DNA from: Hofstenia miamia
Lineage: Eukaryota > Xenacoelomorpha > Acoela
Assembly (NCBI GenBank): GCA_004352715.1
Contig: SCFE01000060.1
Location: 994,159 to 1,035,298, forward strand
Reading direction: 5' to 3'
Length of the DNA: 41,140 nt
In this document: positions 1 through 10,308 of the stretch, one piece after another
Position numbering within the stretch: position 1 is the first letter of the stretch
Layout of the letters: each line of letters opens with the position of its first letter
The notes under the pieces: model-generated
Told to the model about the DNA's origin: nothing
Seen by the model: the letters and a program-made list of their open reading frames with translations, nothing else
The model's database searches: none
Program-made: the position numbers and the translations under genes

Positions 1-1
1 C

Positions 2-442
2 TGCTTCAGTTTCTCCATCTACTGGTTCTGCTGCTTCTGCCACTTCTGTCTCAACATCTATCACTTCATCTTCCCTTTGCTTAGCCTGTTCAACTCTCTT
101 TTTCCCCCTACTCTCATCCAACTGTAACTTTCTCACTTGCCCTGCAAGCCTCTGCACTTTAACTTCTAATCCCATTCTTGCCTTCCTCCATTCTTCCAAC
201 ATTCTCTTCCTGTAACCCCTCTCATCTGGCCTGCTTCTTCTGTAACACTCCAATGCTGTCCTGTTCTGTTCATCTGTCCACTTATGCCGTTGTCCATTGG
301 TCTGTGTGGATCCTATACTGCCACTTCTCAAGTTCACACTCCCGATTGTGGAGTCCGCCTGTTGTCCAGAGATTCTTAGCACCCTCTGACCATTGAAGGC
401 CTGCCGGGGACTGAGGGCCTTTGCTCTTTCATGACTTGTCAT
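2..442 (-). CDS. N-terminal part of a LINE-type protein with a Myb-like motif (partial, no stop before window edge)
   Basis: The frame opens with ATG at 442-440 and stays open for 147 codons to the left edge. Around residues 65-100 it contains KWTDEQNRTALECYRRSR followed by RGYRKRMLEEWRKA. A 'KWT.E.N....ECY..S.P..RGYRKRM...W' pattern, as I recall it, occurs at the N-terminus of many invertebrate LINE polyproteins, where it looks like a small Myb/SANT-type DNA-binding helix pair. A segment rich in Glu, Lys and Arg follows, probably coiled or disordered. Reverse transcriptase and endonuclease domains would lie beyond the edge. The frame has no internal stop and a protein-like composition, so this copy may be young. 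The start is the first in-frame ATG, 22 nt downstream of the 72-bp repeats. A host gene containing this motif cannot be excluded. Confidence 0.6.
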   Translation of the reverse strand, partial: MTSHERAKALSPRQAFNGQRVLRISGQQADSTIGSVNLRSGSIGSTQTNGQRHKWTDEQNRTALECYRRSRPDERGYRKRMLEEWRKARMGLEVKVQRLAGQVRKLQLDESRGKKRVEQAKQREDEVIDVETEVAEAAEPVDGETEA

Positions 443-463
443 CAATATTAGTATTGTGTTTGA

Positions 464-607
464 TTTTGGACTCACAATCTCCTAGGAAGTTGCCAAACCA
501 AGGCTTAAGAGACCTTCCTGCCCCATGAGCTTTCATTTTGGACTGCCCTTGTCCTAGGAAGTTGCCAACCAAGGCTTTAGAGTGCTTCCTACCCTGTGAG
601 CTAAGTC
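464..607. repeat. Two tandem copies of a 72-bp unit in the LINE leader
   Basis: TTTTGGACT...CCTAGGAAGTTGCCAA...CAAGGCTT...CTTCCT...TGAGCT recurs at an exact 72-bp offset: TTTTGGA at 464 and 536, CCTAGG at 481 and 553. The copies differ at scattered bases. Repeated units in 5' leaders are common in LINEs, where they can carry promoter activity. Confidence 0.85.
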
Positions 608-667
608 ATCCAGTTTGCTAACCACGATCACAGTTGCTTAACCTCAGCTTACCAATCTGCGTCTCTA

Positions 668-679
668 CCAACTGGGCTA
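668..679 (-). promoter_or_regulatory. tRNA-like A box (possible internal Pol III promoter element)
   Basis: The minus strand reads TAGCCCAGTTGG followed by TAGAG. This fits the A-box consensus TRGCNNARYNGG, and the wider stretch looks like the D-arm region of a tRNA. Two B-box-like strings, GGTTAAGCAAC (643-633) and GGTTAGCAAAC (623-613), lie downstream, but both depart from GGTTCRANNCC. It may be a tRNA-derived head fused to the leader or chance similarity. Confidence 0.4.
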
Positions 680-689
680 CCTGCCCAGT

Positions 690-711
690 AATATTATTAT
701 TATTATTATTA
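690..711. repeat. (ATT)n microsatellite
   Basis: About seven ATT units directly abut the A-box end of the LINE leader. This could be the tail of a neighbouring retroelement or the target site. Confidence 0.9.
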
Positions 712-712
712 C

Positions 713-3654
713 AAAATAATTCTTTCATTTGAATCAAAATATCAAATGATTTTAGCTAGATGTCTAGCGCTGTGTCATAAATAATGGTTCTTGATAATCA
801 GGGATAACTGTAGACAAGCTTAGATTTTAAGGCATTCAAATTAAACTTTCAAATTGAATATAACCTATTTTAATAATTTATAGAATTTCAAATACTAAAT
901 AAATATGCATAAACTTATAATCTATTTCTATATTATATGTAAGAATATAAATATTCAATGCTTTTAAATTTTCCAAAAATATTCAAAGGACAATAAAAAA
1001 GTATTACTGTTTCAGTTTTTTTCTGGAAAACATTATCTCTTTCAATTTCTTCTTATGATGCTTCTAATGTACATAATATTAATATATAATACAAATAAAA
1101 TTTAACCTACAGACCGCGGTTTTTTATTGAGAAATAGTTGCTGCTGAAAGATAGTAGTTAGGTAATCATAGTTATTTACAAATTTGAAGTCCTCGAATGC
1201 ACATACCAATTAAATCTCATACATAAACAGAAATGCTTTCATAATTTTTCAATCTAATCCCCAACCTATTTTCTAAACCAGTGGTATAAAGGTGATATGT
1301 TAGCTGATGTGTATGCATAGGAGGCATACACTAAATTTGAATCTACCAGTGAGTTGGTACATTAATAGTAATAATTGCTCATAGATATAGATAGCTTGCA
1401 ATATATCAATAACAATACAATTAGCATGTCTTGTGACAAAGATTAACAGTGATCACTTAAAAATTGTTTTTTATGAGTATAATTTTATTAGATAGATTTT
1501 GCTGTGTGCAATGATTTGAGAAAGGCTTTGGCATGTGATCGCATATGGGTAATATTTCAAATAACATTACTTGTGTTAGTAGTAAAATGCCATATTCCTA
1601 GGATTTAGTTACAAAACCTAAGTTTATAATATATTCATAAAAATTCGAATTTACAGTTTTGTAATGATCTTGCTGAAATTATTAAAGACATTTTTACGAT
1701 TTGTGATAGTCTCTATAAAAAATATTTAAACGCTCATATCTCACTGAATAATAAAATACCTTCAATCTGAAATCCCCACTGGATAGAAAATAGTCTCCTT
1801 AATTCGTGCAAATTGCTAACCCATCCAGGCGCATATTTGGCCGACGTCCAAGGTCCACATGCCTACAACACAACGAATTATGTGCACGGCGTGCCTGTAC
1901 AGGTCTTTGATAACCTTTTGACTAAAAACAAAGTAGTTGAGCCTAGTTGTTCCTTCTATGGACATTAGAACACTATATATGTGAACACTACGAATGGGAA
2001 ATATTTTAATATTTTTGCGAAAGTCAATTAAAATATGTAAGCAACTAAATCTATACTTCAAACACAAAAAATAATTTTTAAGGCAAATAACAGGGAAGCG
2101 CACTTATCCACACATGCGTCAAAATCCGAAGGATTCTCAAATTTCCTAGTAGGTTTGGAGAAAATTGTTTGAGAAAGTGAACAAAAGAGTTGCTGACTTT
2201 CAAGTTATCATAAGTTATTTGGAATTAAATATTTAATACAAACGGAATAATTGGTTAATTTAATAATAGTCAATTGGTTAATAATAATAGTCAACCTTGT
2301 AAAAATTATTTATTTTTGATTGCCCTTCTTATGACTAGCAGATAGTGCAGAGGGGTCAACAATGCCCGGGCTTTTTCAAAAATTTAAAAATTAAATGAAT
2401 GTTTGAAATTTTACAGTAACTACAATAAATGTTGACAGTAAATTTACTGTAGTATCTCTTTACTTTGCTTCCCTAAAAAGTGATTCTGATTATGCTACTG
2501 GTTTTAGCTAGCCTATCCACATGCATTGGGCGTATCGGATCTTCGTAAACTTAAGTTTTACCGTTTCATTTGATCAAACTTAGCCGAATAATTTATAAAT
2601 CTATCCACTAGTAGGCCTAAGTGATTAATGACTAAATTGTATCACCTTTGTTAAGAACAATTAGAAAATGCATTGAGGCATGTTCATGTGGTTTCAGAAG
2701 GATTACATGTGCATATACATACTTGCAAATGCAAACTTAGTGAAATTTGTCTCCTTAATCATACATTATTGAACTGAATTTAGAATGGATAATAAGGTTT
2801 TCTGAAATCTATAATCTAAATAGATCTATTATAGTCTTCGTTTGTTGTACTTCTACTTATGCCCCTAAGTTATAATATTTGGAACTTCACCACGAAACCT
2901 TATTCGTTAGCTTTCGTTATGCTTTAGTTCAAACGTTAGTCCAGGTTTCGATTTCAAATTAGCTTAGACAATCGTTATCTAATAGCATTTAATTTACTTT
3001 GTAGCTTTATCAGTTGATTGTTTTTAGCGGTCAATATTTTGCTATTTATCAGCTGCATGCAAATTTGGTTAAGTGCTACTCTATTAAAATTAACTCAGAG
3101 ATTTCAAAGCCTTTTTATATTCACATAACCAATGTTTCGATGTATTTTGTCTTCAGTGATCTCTTAACTTTTAAGTATATGATCTACAAATTATTTAAAA
3201 CCGGGTTTATAGTTCGTATAATTAATATACTATTCAAATATCAATTACAGTATGTGTATTTCTTAATTTCTTAATTCCAGAATTCCAATAATAATTTGGT
3301 ATAGCTTAGCGTATTTCCTAACGCCACGCTTCTCCCACTTCAGGTTATTTTTTAAATTATTTTAGTTCTATGAGATCATTGGCAAAACGTAGATTGACTG
3401 CAACTCCATCTAGATAATATTTCATCTCGATAGTTGGAAAATAGATGTAGAAATAGCATTTCCCAGGCCTAAATCATTTCAACATTAAGTTGACCTCGGT
3501 TAGGCAATGATACACACAACTATAATATCAATAACCCTACTATAATTTGAGAAAATTTCGCAAAATACCAGAAAAATAGCTTAATGTTTACTAATACTGG
3601 TATATGCTATTAGTTTCAAGCAACGATTATTGAACTGTCAAAGGATTCCATTGC
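713..3654. other. AT-rich non-coding interval
   Basis: No open frame here has recognisable protein features. Frames of 60-95 codons at 1816-2103 and 3014-3274 are hydrophobic or low-complexity translations of AT-rich DNA. A G+C-richer patch at 2347-2371 begins CAGAGGGGTCAACAATGCC and looks like one end of a hAT-type element, but no matching opposite end was found. Confidence 0.7.
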
Positions 3655-3662
3655 ATGATAAA

Positions 3663-4931
3663 TTGGGGTAGGGCCCGTACTGGGCACGGTCCGGGCATGC
3701 AGGCTCTTAACATTTAATGATTATTTGTTGTTGTTCGTGGATATTTCTTAAAACCACTTCTTTAAAGTTTATAGTTGATTTATATCAATTCTCTATAAAA
3801 GGATTCTATATATCTGTGTATATGTAGTATGTACTTCGTGTAACACCCACCTATGATGTAAATTTATGGTAGAAATTATAACATATTACATAAATAATTA
3901 CACCACGCCACATAAAACTCATGGTCTTCATCCATTTTAAAGAGTTTCACTTTACAGTCATATTCTGATAATTACATTCGTCGATAAAAATATAGTACTT
4001 AGGTACAATCACTAAAAAACTTCTTGTTTCTAAGGAAAAAATATCTTGAAATTTTATGAAATTAATCAAAAGATTTTCATCTTGAAATCCAACACTTGAG
4101 TGATAAATCTCTTGAAATAGTACTTTCGAAGTTACATCTTAATATCGAGAGAATAGTTTTAGTTTAATGTATAAAAGATTTATCTAGAAAATTATAATTT
4201 TGATAGAAATATCTTTTAATGATGCACACAGCGGCAAATCATTTCTTTGTGATAGTGGCAGTGCAATGTTGTATAACTTCCATGCTCACAATCTCCCAAA
4301 GCAGCTAATTTTTACGACTGAGTTCAATTTCTTAAATTATTCCCATACATAATTATTGAATTCAAAAAGGTTTTCTAATAAGAAAATAATATCTAAAAAA
4401 TAAGAAATTATGTAATTTCGCAAAAAGAAATTGATTTAAGAAAAATAGATTTTTTTCTGAGATTGTACAATATTGAAAGTTGTAATGTAAGAAGCGCAAG
4501 TTGTTAATTTCCACATCGATTGAATTGAATTAATGAAATATACTTATTATAAAAAATCATACAAGCAGTGCAGTGTAGTCTTTATTTACATTTTATTTTC
4601 ATACAGTTTGATGTGTTGTCAAGTATCGTTGTGTTGATAAATATTCTGGAAACGGGACTTAACAATGACTTTATAGTTGTAAAAATAAACTTCACGGCAA
4701 TGTTACCAAAAGTCCTTAATTTGGTTTTTACTGTTACTTCATTGACCCTTGTTATCACCGTTAAGTATGCACGTACAATAGCACACTTGAAGGTTTTCTT
4801 GTTGCTTCAAACTATTATATTTGAATAACATTTAGCTATGGGCATAACGGGCTTAGGATACGAGCATGGACAAAACAAGGGACCTATTTTTATGGGCACA
4901 GGCTACGAACCGGACACTGGCCCTACCCTAG
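3663..4931. mobile_element. hAT-like non-autonomous DNA transposon
   Basis: The left end reads TTGGGGTAGGGCC and the reverse complement of the right end reads CTAGGGTAGGGCC: 11 of 13 bases match, and both resemble the CAGGGG-type ends of hAT elements. The 1269-bp element is flanked by the same 8 bp, ATGATAAA, at 3655-3662 and 4932-4939. Eight base pairs is the hAT duplication length, and the site fits the family preference nTnnnnAn. Both subterminal zones carry G+C-rich GGGCAC/TCCGG strings unlike the AT-rich middle. The only frame inside (4568-4828, 86 codons) is hydrophobic and shows no transposase motif. The element therefore appears non-autonomous or internally decayed. Confidence 0.75.
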
Positions 4932-4939
4932 ATGATAAA

Positions 4940-6353
4940 TATCTATATAGTTGTTTGCTAAGCTACATTGTCTGACAGAAATTTTAACGGGAGAGGGGCC
5001 CAATCTGCCGTCTTTTAACAAAGGCTCTTGGAATACATTATTTCAATTATTTATATCAATCAATTCCTCTAATTGGATATAATTTATTAGAAATTCTATC
5101 AATAATAGATATTCAGCTTTTATATTTCATAAACCTTTAGAAATTCGAAGATTTCTTAAATATTAGATCATTTTTCTTCTTATGGCTAAAATGAGATCTT
5201 AACTTTTAAGCAGCAGTTTTCATTTTAAAATTTCATTACATCTGAATCAACTAAATGACTTGCCAGTCGAATTAAGCTTCAAGTATTGCGAAATTGGTCA
5301 AGTTGAACCAACAAGCGTTGAAATGCGTAGTTTGCTAAGGTATCCATTACATATTAGTGGCCAATGCAATAGTGTAAGCTATCTCAAAAACCTTGCAGTA
5401 TGTATAGTTTTCACTTATATGCTAGTTACCCTCAGTTTACTTTTTCATGATCTTGTTCATTTTACCTACAACTCAGTCTGCTTCCAAAGTAAAATGCCTT
5501 ATTTTTTGTTGTAAATACATTCTTACTTTGCTGACTTGTCGCTAAAACGTCATTTTTATAGTACAGACATGACAATTGTCCCTACTAATTCACATACTCA
5601 ATTCTTTCAAATCTCATTATATTCCTGAATACAATTCCATTTAGACATATTTCTTAGAAATATTCGAATAATATTTTTACAAAATCCATTTTTTAGTTTA
5701 ATTATATTCATTTAAATTTAAATTGTAATGAACTATGGTGCTGAGATTCAATGAACTGAAAAATGCTAAGCAATTTGGGATTTTTCCAGATTATTTATTC
5801 GTAGAAATGGATTTGTAACAAAATTTAAAGCATTTGTTCAAAAATTTTCATGGCTGTGATAATACAATAATACAACTGCTATATGCATGTCGTTCATTGT
5901 GCAGGTTTGACCTATTTCCAGTAAGAGAAGTTGAAATTTATACCTTCCAAAATGCTCAAACTGTATATCATCTAGTCTTATTTTGTCTTTTACCCTTATA
6001 TTTAGGTACACCAAGCAACTATTTTACTATTTTCACAGATTTTTATTTTAAATGGAAGTGATTCGCGTTCTTAGAAAGAGAAGATACAAGTAAATGGAGG
6101 TATAGATCGATTTGCTTTAGGCCTTGTGGAAGGGTATACGCTCAAGTTAATATTAATTAATTTAGAAGATTTTATCTGCCCCACATAATTACCGTATAAA
6201 ATGTAAATAAAGCAGGATAGTCTACCTTTTAATATGAACAACATTAAAAATATGAATAAAGTAGATTTGAAAACACTTCTTCAACTTGAAGTTTAAAAAT
6301 CAAAATGCATTCAGAGAAAAACATTTGAAAAAAGTTAAATTGCTTCTATTTAG
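4940..6353. other. Non-coding interval
   Basis: No supported gene. Short frames at 5260-5514 and 5834-6061 have no recognisable motif. A small G+C-rich patch at 4987-5014 (GGGAGAGGGGCCC) stands out and may be a further transposon scrap next to the hAT-like element. Confidence 0.6.
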
Positions 6354-6638
6354 ATTCCAAATTGGAACAATAATACCCTCAATTGCTCAATATGCCAACG
6401 TTGTTCTTCGAATCAGTCTCAGTTTATGTTTCATTTGGATCAAATACAGTTTGATATTAAGAAGGAAATATCTATAGTACGAGATGGACGAGTACTCGAT
6501 TTCATCTACACTAGAAACAGCAATTACATTGCACTGATTGAAACGGACGAAGAGAAATTCATTTTACAATGTGGGAGTGGGAATAGAAATACGTTTGAAA
6601 TCAAAGATTGTGATTACTATTATCCAAGAAACTATTTA

Positions 6639-7408
6639 AAATTAAAAAAATGGCTGTAGGTATTAGAAAGATATCCCATGTTTCCCAACAGTTACCCCCA
6701 ATTGCAGTAATTCAAATGTTTCATGCTTTTGTTATGAGTAATTTAAACTATGCTAATATCTTATATACTAATGTACACAGCCAAATGTTAAAAAAGCTTC
6801 GAGTTCAATTAAAATGGGCATTAAATGTTTGTAATAAAAACTCTTCTAAAACAAAAGAATATATTTCTAAATCTATTCTTTTTCCACAAGAGTTAATTAT
6901 TTACAATATTATTATTTATTTCTTCAAATTCATAAAGAAAATACCACCCTACAACGAGATATCATTCTCATTTTCGACAGATTGTCTGAAGCAAAATAAA
7001 CGAACAAAAAACTACTCACGTGTTAAATTTAATAAAAATATCATGAGTCAATCCTTTATTAATACTGCAATTTATAACTGGAATATATTGCCAAAAGAAA
7101 TGAAAATAATAGACAACCTTAAAAAATTCAAAAAAGAATTAAAATTATTATTTCTCAAACAAAAGTTTATATCAGGTAGATCATGGATAGGATTTAAATT
7201 TTATAATAACGATTATACAATAAATCGAAATTAGTAAGCTATCCGTAGTCAGTGTATTTTTTAGTCAGTGTTGTTTTATTTATTTCATTTTTGTTATTAT
7301 TCATTTTTTTGTACATAGTAGTTAATGACGCTATTCATTTGAGATATCAGTAAAATATTGTAAAAAAATTCAAATGAATATAGATTATCTTATCTTATCT
7401 TATCTTAT
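6639..7408 (+). mobile_element. 5'-truncated LINE inserted in the WD-like gene
   Basis: The 770-bp insert begins inside a reverse-transcriptase C-terminal region and ends in a TTATC-repeat tail. It is bracketed by CTATTTA at 6632-6638 and 7409-7415. Removing one CTATTTA and the insert rejoins the host frame as N-Y-L-A-M-L-P-S, the same string that starts the third sub-unit of the host gene. 5' truncation, a simple-repeat tail and a short duplication are the marks of target-primed reverse transcription. Confidence 0.85.
6650..7234 (+). pseudogene. C-terminal end of a LINE reverse-transcriptase protein
   Basis: An intact 194-codon frame covers the region after the polymerase core. It contains an SNLNYANILY segment (the usual 'hLnYc..vw' region), then L-K-K-L-R-V-Q, and near the end a T-A-I-Y-N-W-N-I-L-P-K-E-M motif followed by F-K-K-E-L-K-L-L-F-L. 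This order (thumb region, 'W-N-x-L-P', basic tail) is typical of CR1/L2/Jockey-group LINEs. The catalytic F/Y-x-D-D lies upstream of the truncation, so the fragment cannot make an active enzyme. The frame ends with TAG at 7232-7234 and is followed by about 170 bp of AT-rich 3' untranslated sequence. The absence of stops suggests a fairly recent insertion. Confidence 0.75.
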
Positions 7409-7410
7409 CT
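7383..7410 (+). repeat. (TTATC)n LINE tail
   Basis: About five TTATC/TATCT units end the LINE and run directly into the host target duplication. Pentanucleotide tails replace poly(A) in several LINE clades. Confidence 0.85.
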
Positions 7411-10308
7411 ATTTAGCAATGTTACCTTCTGGGGATGTTCTTTTGATGTACCTTTCGAAAAGTAAAATTTGTAAGAAACTTATTAGTATTTCCAGTGATC
7501 TTTCCTGTTACAAAAACTATAATATTAATTTTTGCAATACAGAAGACTTGCAGTTAATTGGCTCAAATCCTTGTCAGACATTTACAATTTTCTATACAAA
7601 AAATTACACACTCTTTCGATTTAATCATGCAAAAGATTGCGTGGAGAAATCCCAGGTGCTTTTATCAGAAGTTGCAGATTTTATATCTATAAGTAAAAAT
7701 GGTAACTACTTTGCATTCAGTGGATTTTTTCTAGAGAAAATTCATTTATTTTCATTTAGTGATGGGAGCATTTTATATTCTTTTGGCAGTAAAAATTATT
7801 TTGGAACAATATTTTACAAAAAAGCATGTTAATTGCTACTGCAAAAGATGGACTGCATGTGTTCGAGTTATTTAGAAATAATGCTGCTATAACTTGCAAT
7901 AAGTGTCTCAAAACACACAGTGAAAGCATAGAATCTCATATTTTTCCTAGCTCAATCATAAGAGATTATTTAGGAAACTTCCTTGTAATACAAACGTGCT
8001 CACTGTTAGAAGTGTTTTGCTCCTGCGATTTTGGACCACTAGTAACAACGTTTCTTACAACGGACGCACACATTATAAACATAATGTACAATGTACATGA
8101 AGATTATCTTCTAGCCTTAGTAGAAAGGAGTTGGTCTGAAAATATATTGACCAAGTTCTTAAAAAATGGAAGTAGGATAGATTTGAAAATAGATCATTTG
8201 ATAAACAGCATAAGAGATTGTCCTGATGTCAGGTTTGACACTTCTCTAGCAATTTTTTCAAACAAGAACATCCTCTTGATGCTAAATTCTGAAGTCAATG
8301 CTTCAAGCAAACTCTTTGGCATATCCAATGATTTTGAGACGATTAAGGAACTTGATTTGCTTAAAGAAGTTTCCGACTTTCCAATAAAGTTGTTTTGTTC
8401 AAGTCCCTGTCAAAATTTTTTGTTTTGTTGTATACAAAATAGTGATCTCCACAAAATTTCGATGAAGACTGTATTGAAAAACCATAGAGAGACTAGCACA
8501 ATATATAATCAAAAATCAAGAATTCATTTAAAAGAAAATATCTTTTCAATATACGCCCACGAAGATCTAAAGACATTAATACTTAGTGGAAATTCGGTTT
8601 ATGTTTTTTCATTTAGTGAAGAAATTGTCTTGCATAAATTTGAATATGATTCACACGATATTTGTTTTCTTGGAAGTGCTATACTTCTTATTACTAAGAA
8701 CGATGGCATTGTTATGTATGATGTAAATACCTACAAGGAGATTGCATCAGATTTCTATGATTCAGTAGAACTTGAAGATTGTTGTACTGCTACGTTGACG
8801 AACTTTTCCAAATCATCGGTTTTTGTGGAAATAAATACAGAAACCTTTGGCACTATTTATAAAGTGAATGCCCGTACAAACGACCTCATCAGTTTTATGT
8901 GTGAGGGCATACCAAACGCAATGACTAGCATATGTAGAGAATCCAGAAAATGCCTTGCACTTTGCTATGATTCAAGGAACGATTGCATATACACAGTATT
9001 ACAAGAAATAGAAAATAATAGCGAATCTATAAAAATTTTCTCTGTAGAATTTCTAAAGATGAGAATACTTCTGAATTTTATCTCAAGAATGATAATGAAT
9101 ATGTTAAAGCTGCCAATTATTTCTTAGCTGTGTTGCCATCTACGTGTGACGTATTTGTGATGTATTCGCATAACAGAAAAAAGAAATGTGTTGTGATTTC
9201 ACTTGATTTTTCAACTACTAAGGAATCCAATTTTTTTTATTTAAAATTGAACAGCATCGAACTTCTTTCTGCGAGCAGTTGTAATAGATGCTTATATTTT
9301 TACACTACAGAAAGATTATTTGCTAAATTTGATTCAGTGACAAATGAGAAAATGTTTTCTGACAACCTTCAAATAAGTTTTCCCCAAAAAAAGAGTTATT
9401 GATTTGGGATTTGATATGTATCCTAATTATGTTGCAAAAAAAAACTTTAATAGATTCATCATGTATTACTTTGGGATATATGAAGTAGAGATTGATATAA
9501 TTTCATATAAAAAGGAACCATTACATTTCAATGGATGGGAACTGTGGTGTACTTACAGCAATTTACGATTACTGCTTGGTCAAGGATATACTTTATTACC
9601 CCTTGGATAAATGTCTTTTTGCATTACTAGAAGAGGATATCACATTTCTAGTAAAGATTTCAAATGATAATAACATCAAAAAAAATTGAAATTTCCCATT
9701 TTAGTTGTCATTCACAGTCTACAAATTCTCTTGCCAAGCTTTCAAATGAAAAAATTATAGTGTTATACACTTTTCAGAGAATAATTTCGATTTCGAAAGA
9801 CTTAGCGAGATATGAAGCTTATCCGAATCTCAGAATTCAGGCAAAAAATTTGGCAATAATGTGTTCAAGTCCATGCCAAAAATATGTATATTTTTACTCT
9901 AAGAGTAACTCGATATTCAAATATAACCCAGAAACAAACAAATGCGAGGAATCTGTTCTTAGGCTTTTAAAATGTGTAGAGTTCATGGCGGTTAGTCAAG
10001 ATTTGGATACAATTTCGTTTACGAGAAAAATGGCAATTGAATTGTTTTCTCTTAGATCTGGAGAAAACCTCAAAACTTTACATCTTTGCAGTTTTCCCAA
10101 CGGAGTATGCTTTTTATCTAAGGAAATTCTTGTTTTTGGATATAATGGTACAATAGAGTGGTTTGACATAGACTTCAACAAAATCATTAAATCCATAGAA
10201 TTCAAAGAAATCTTTATCACCAATTCTGTTACAAAGTTCTCTGAACATGCAATTTTCGTGAGTGATCAAAACAGATTGAATGGAAGAATTTTTAAAATAG
10301 AGTTCTGA

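Larger units (their letters stand above)
1..690 (-). mobile_element. 5' end of a non-LTR retrotransposon (LINE), partial
   Basis: Read on the minus strand, this block holds a leader (about 690 down to 443) and then an open frame that runs off the left edge (442 to 2). It is clearly richer in G+C than the surrounding AT-rich DNA. The leader carries a tRNA-like A box and two copies of a 72-bp unit. An (ATT)n tract lies immediately outside at 690-711. The 3' part of the element is outside the window. The LINE assignment rests on the encoded N-terminal motif and is an inference; a tRNA-headed composite element is the main alternative. Confidence 0.6.
6354..10308 (+). pseudogene. Broken gene for a long repetitive WD40-like (beta-propeller) protein
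   Basis: Consecutive open stretches in changing frames form one protein-like track: 6354-6638, 7409-7832, 7826-9127, about 9055-9402, 9404-9660 and 9664-10308. Blade-like strings include ISISKNGNYFAFSG, IHLFSFSDGSILYSF, SVYVFSFSEEIVLHKF and EILVFGYNGTIEWFDID. Four sub-units each carry 'ISxD/N...S-N/S-P-C-Q..(F/Y)...L/IFKxN': SNPCQ near 7565, SSPCQ near 8400, a degenerate copy near 9270, SSPCQ near 9870. The first unit (N-Y-L-A-M-L-P-S, 7411) and the third (N-Y-F-L-A-V-L-P-S, 9106) start alike, so the protein is a tandem duplication. It is disrupted by a LINE (6639-7408), a one-base loss near 7829, a frame change near 9060, and stops near 9400 and 9660. No start codon or upstream domain was identified. 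The family is unrecognised; propellers of NACHT-WD type proteins are a possible comparison. Confidence 0.6.

Noticed and set aside
178-396. 72-codon plus-strand frame
   Set aside because: It is the antisense shadow of the minus-strand LINE frame at 442-2, which has the recognisable motif and a longer open frame.
1816-2103. 95-codon minus-strand frame with a G+C-richer start (1820-1900)
   Set aside because: No domain, repeat or homology signal. The composition shift alone is not enough to call a gene.
2347-2371. CAGAGGGGTCAACAATGCC, resembling a hAT end
   Set aside because: No matching inverted end or 8-bp duplication could be found, so it stays an isolated similarity.
4568-4828. 86-codon frame inside the hAT-like element
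   Set aside because: It is hydrophobic and AT-driven and lacks any transposase motif.
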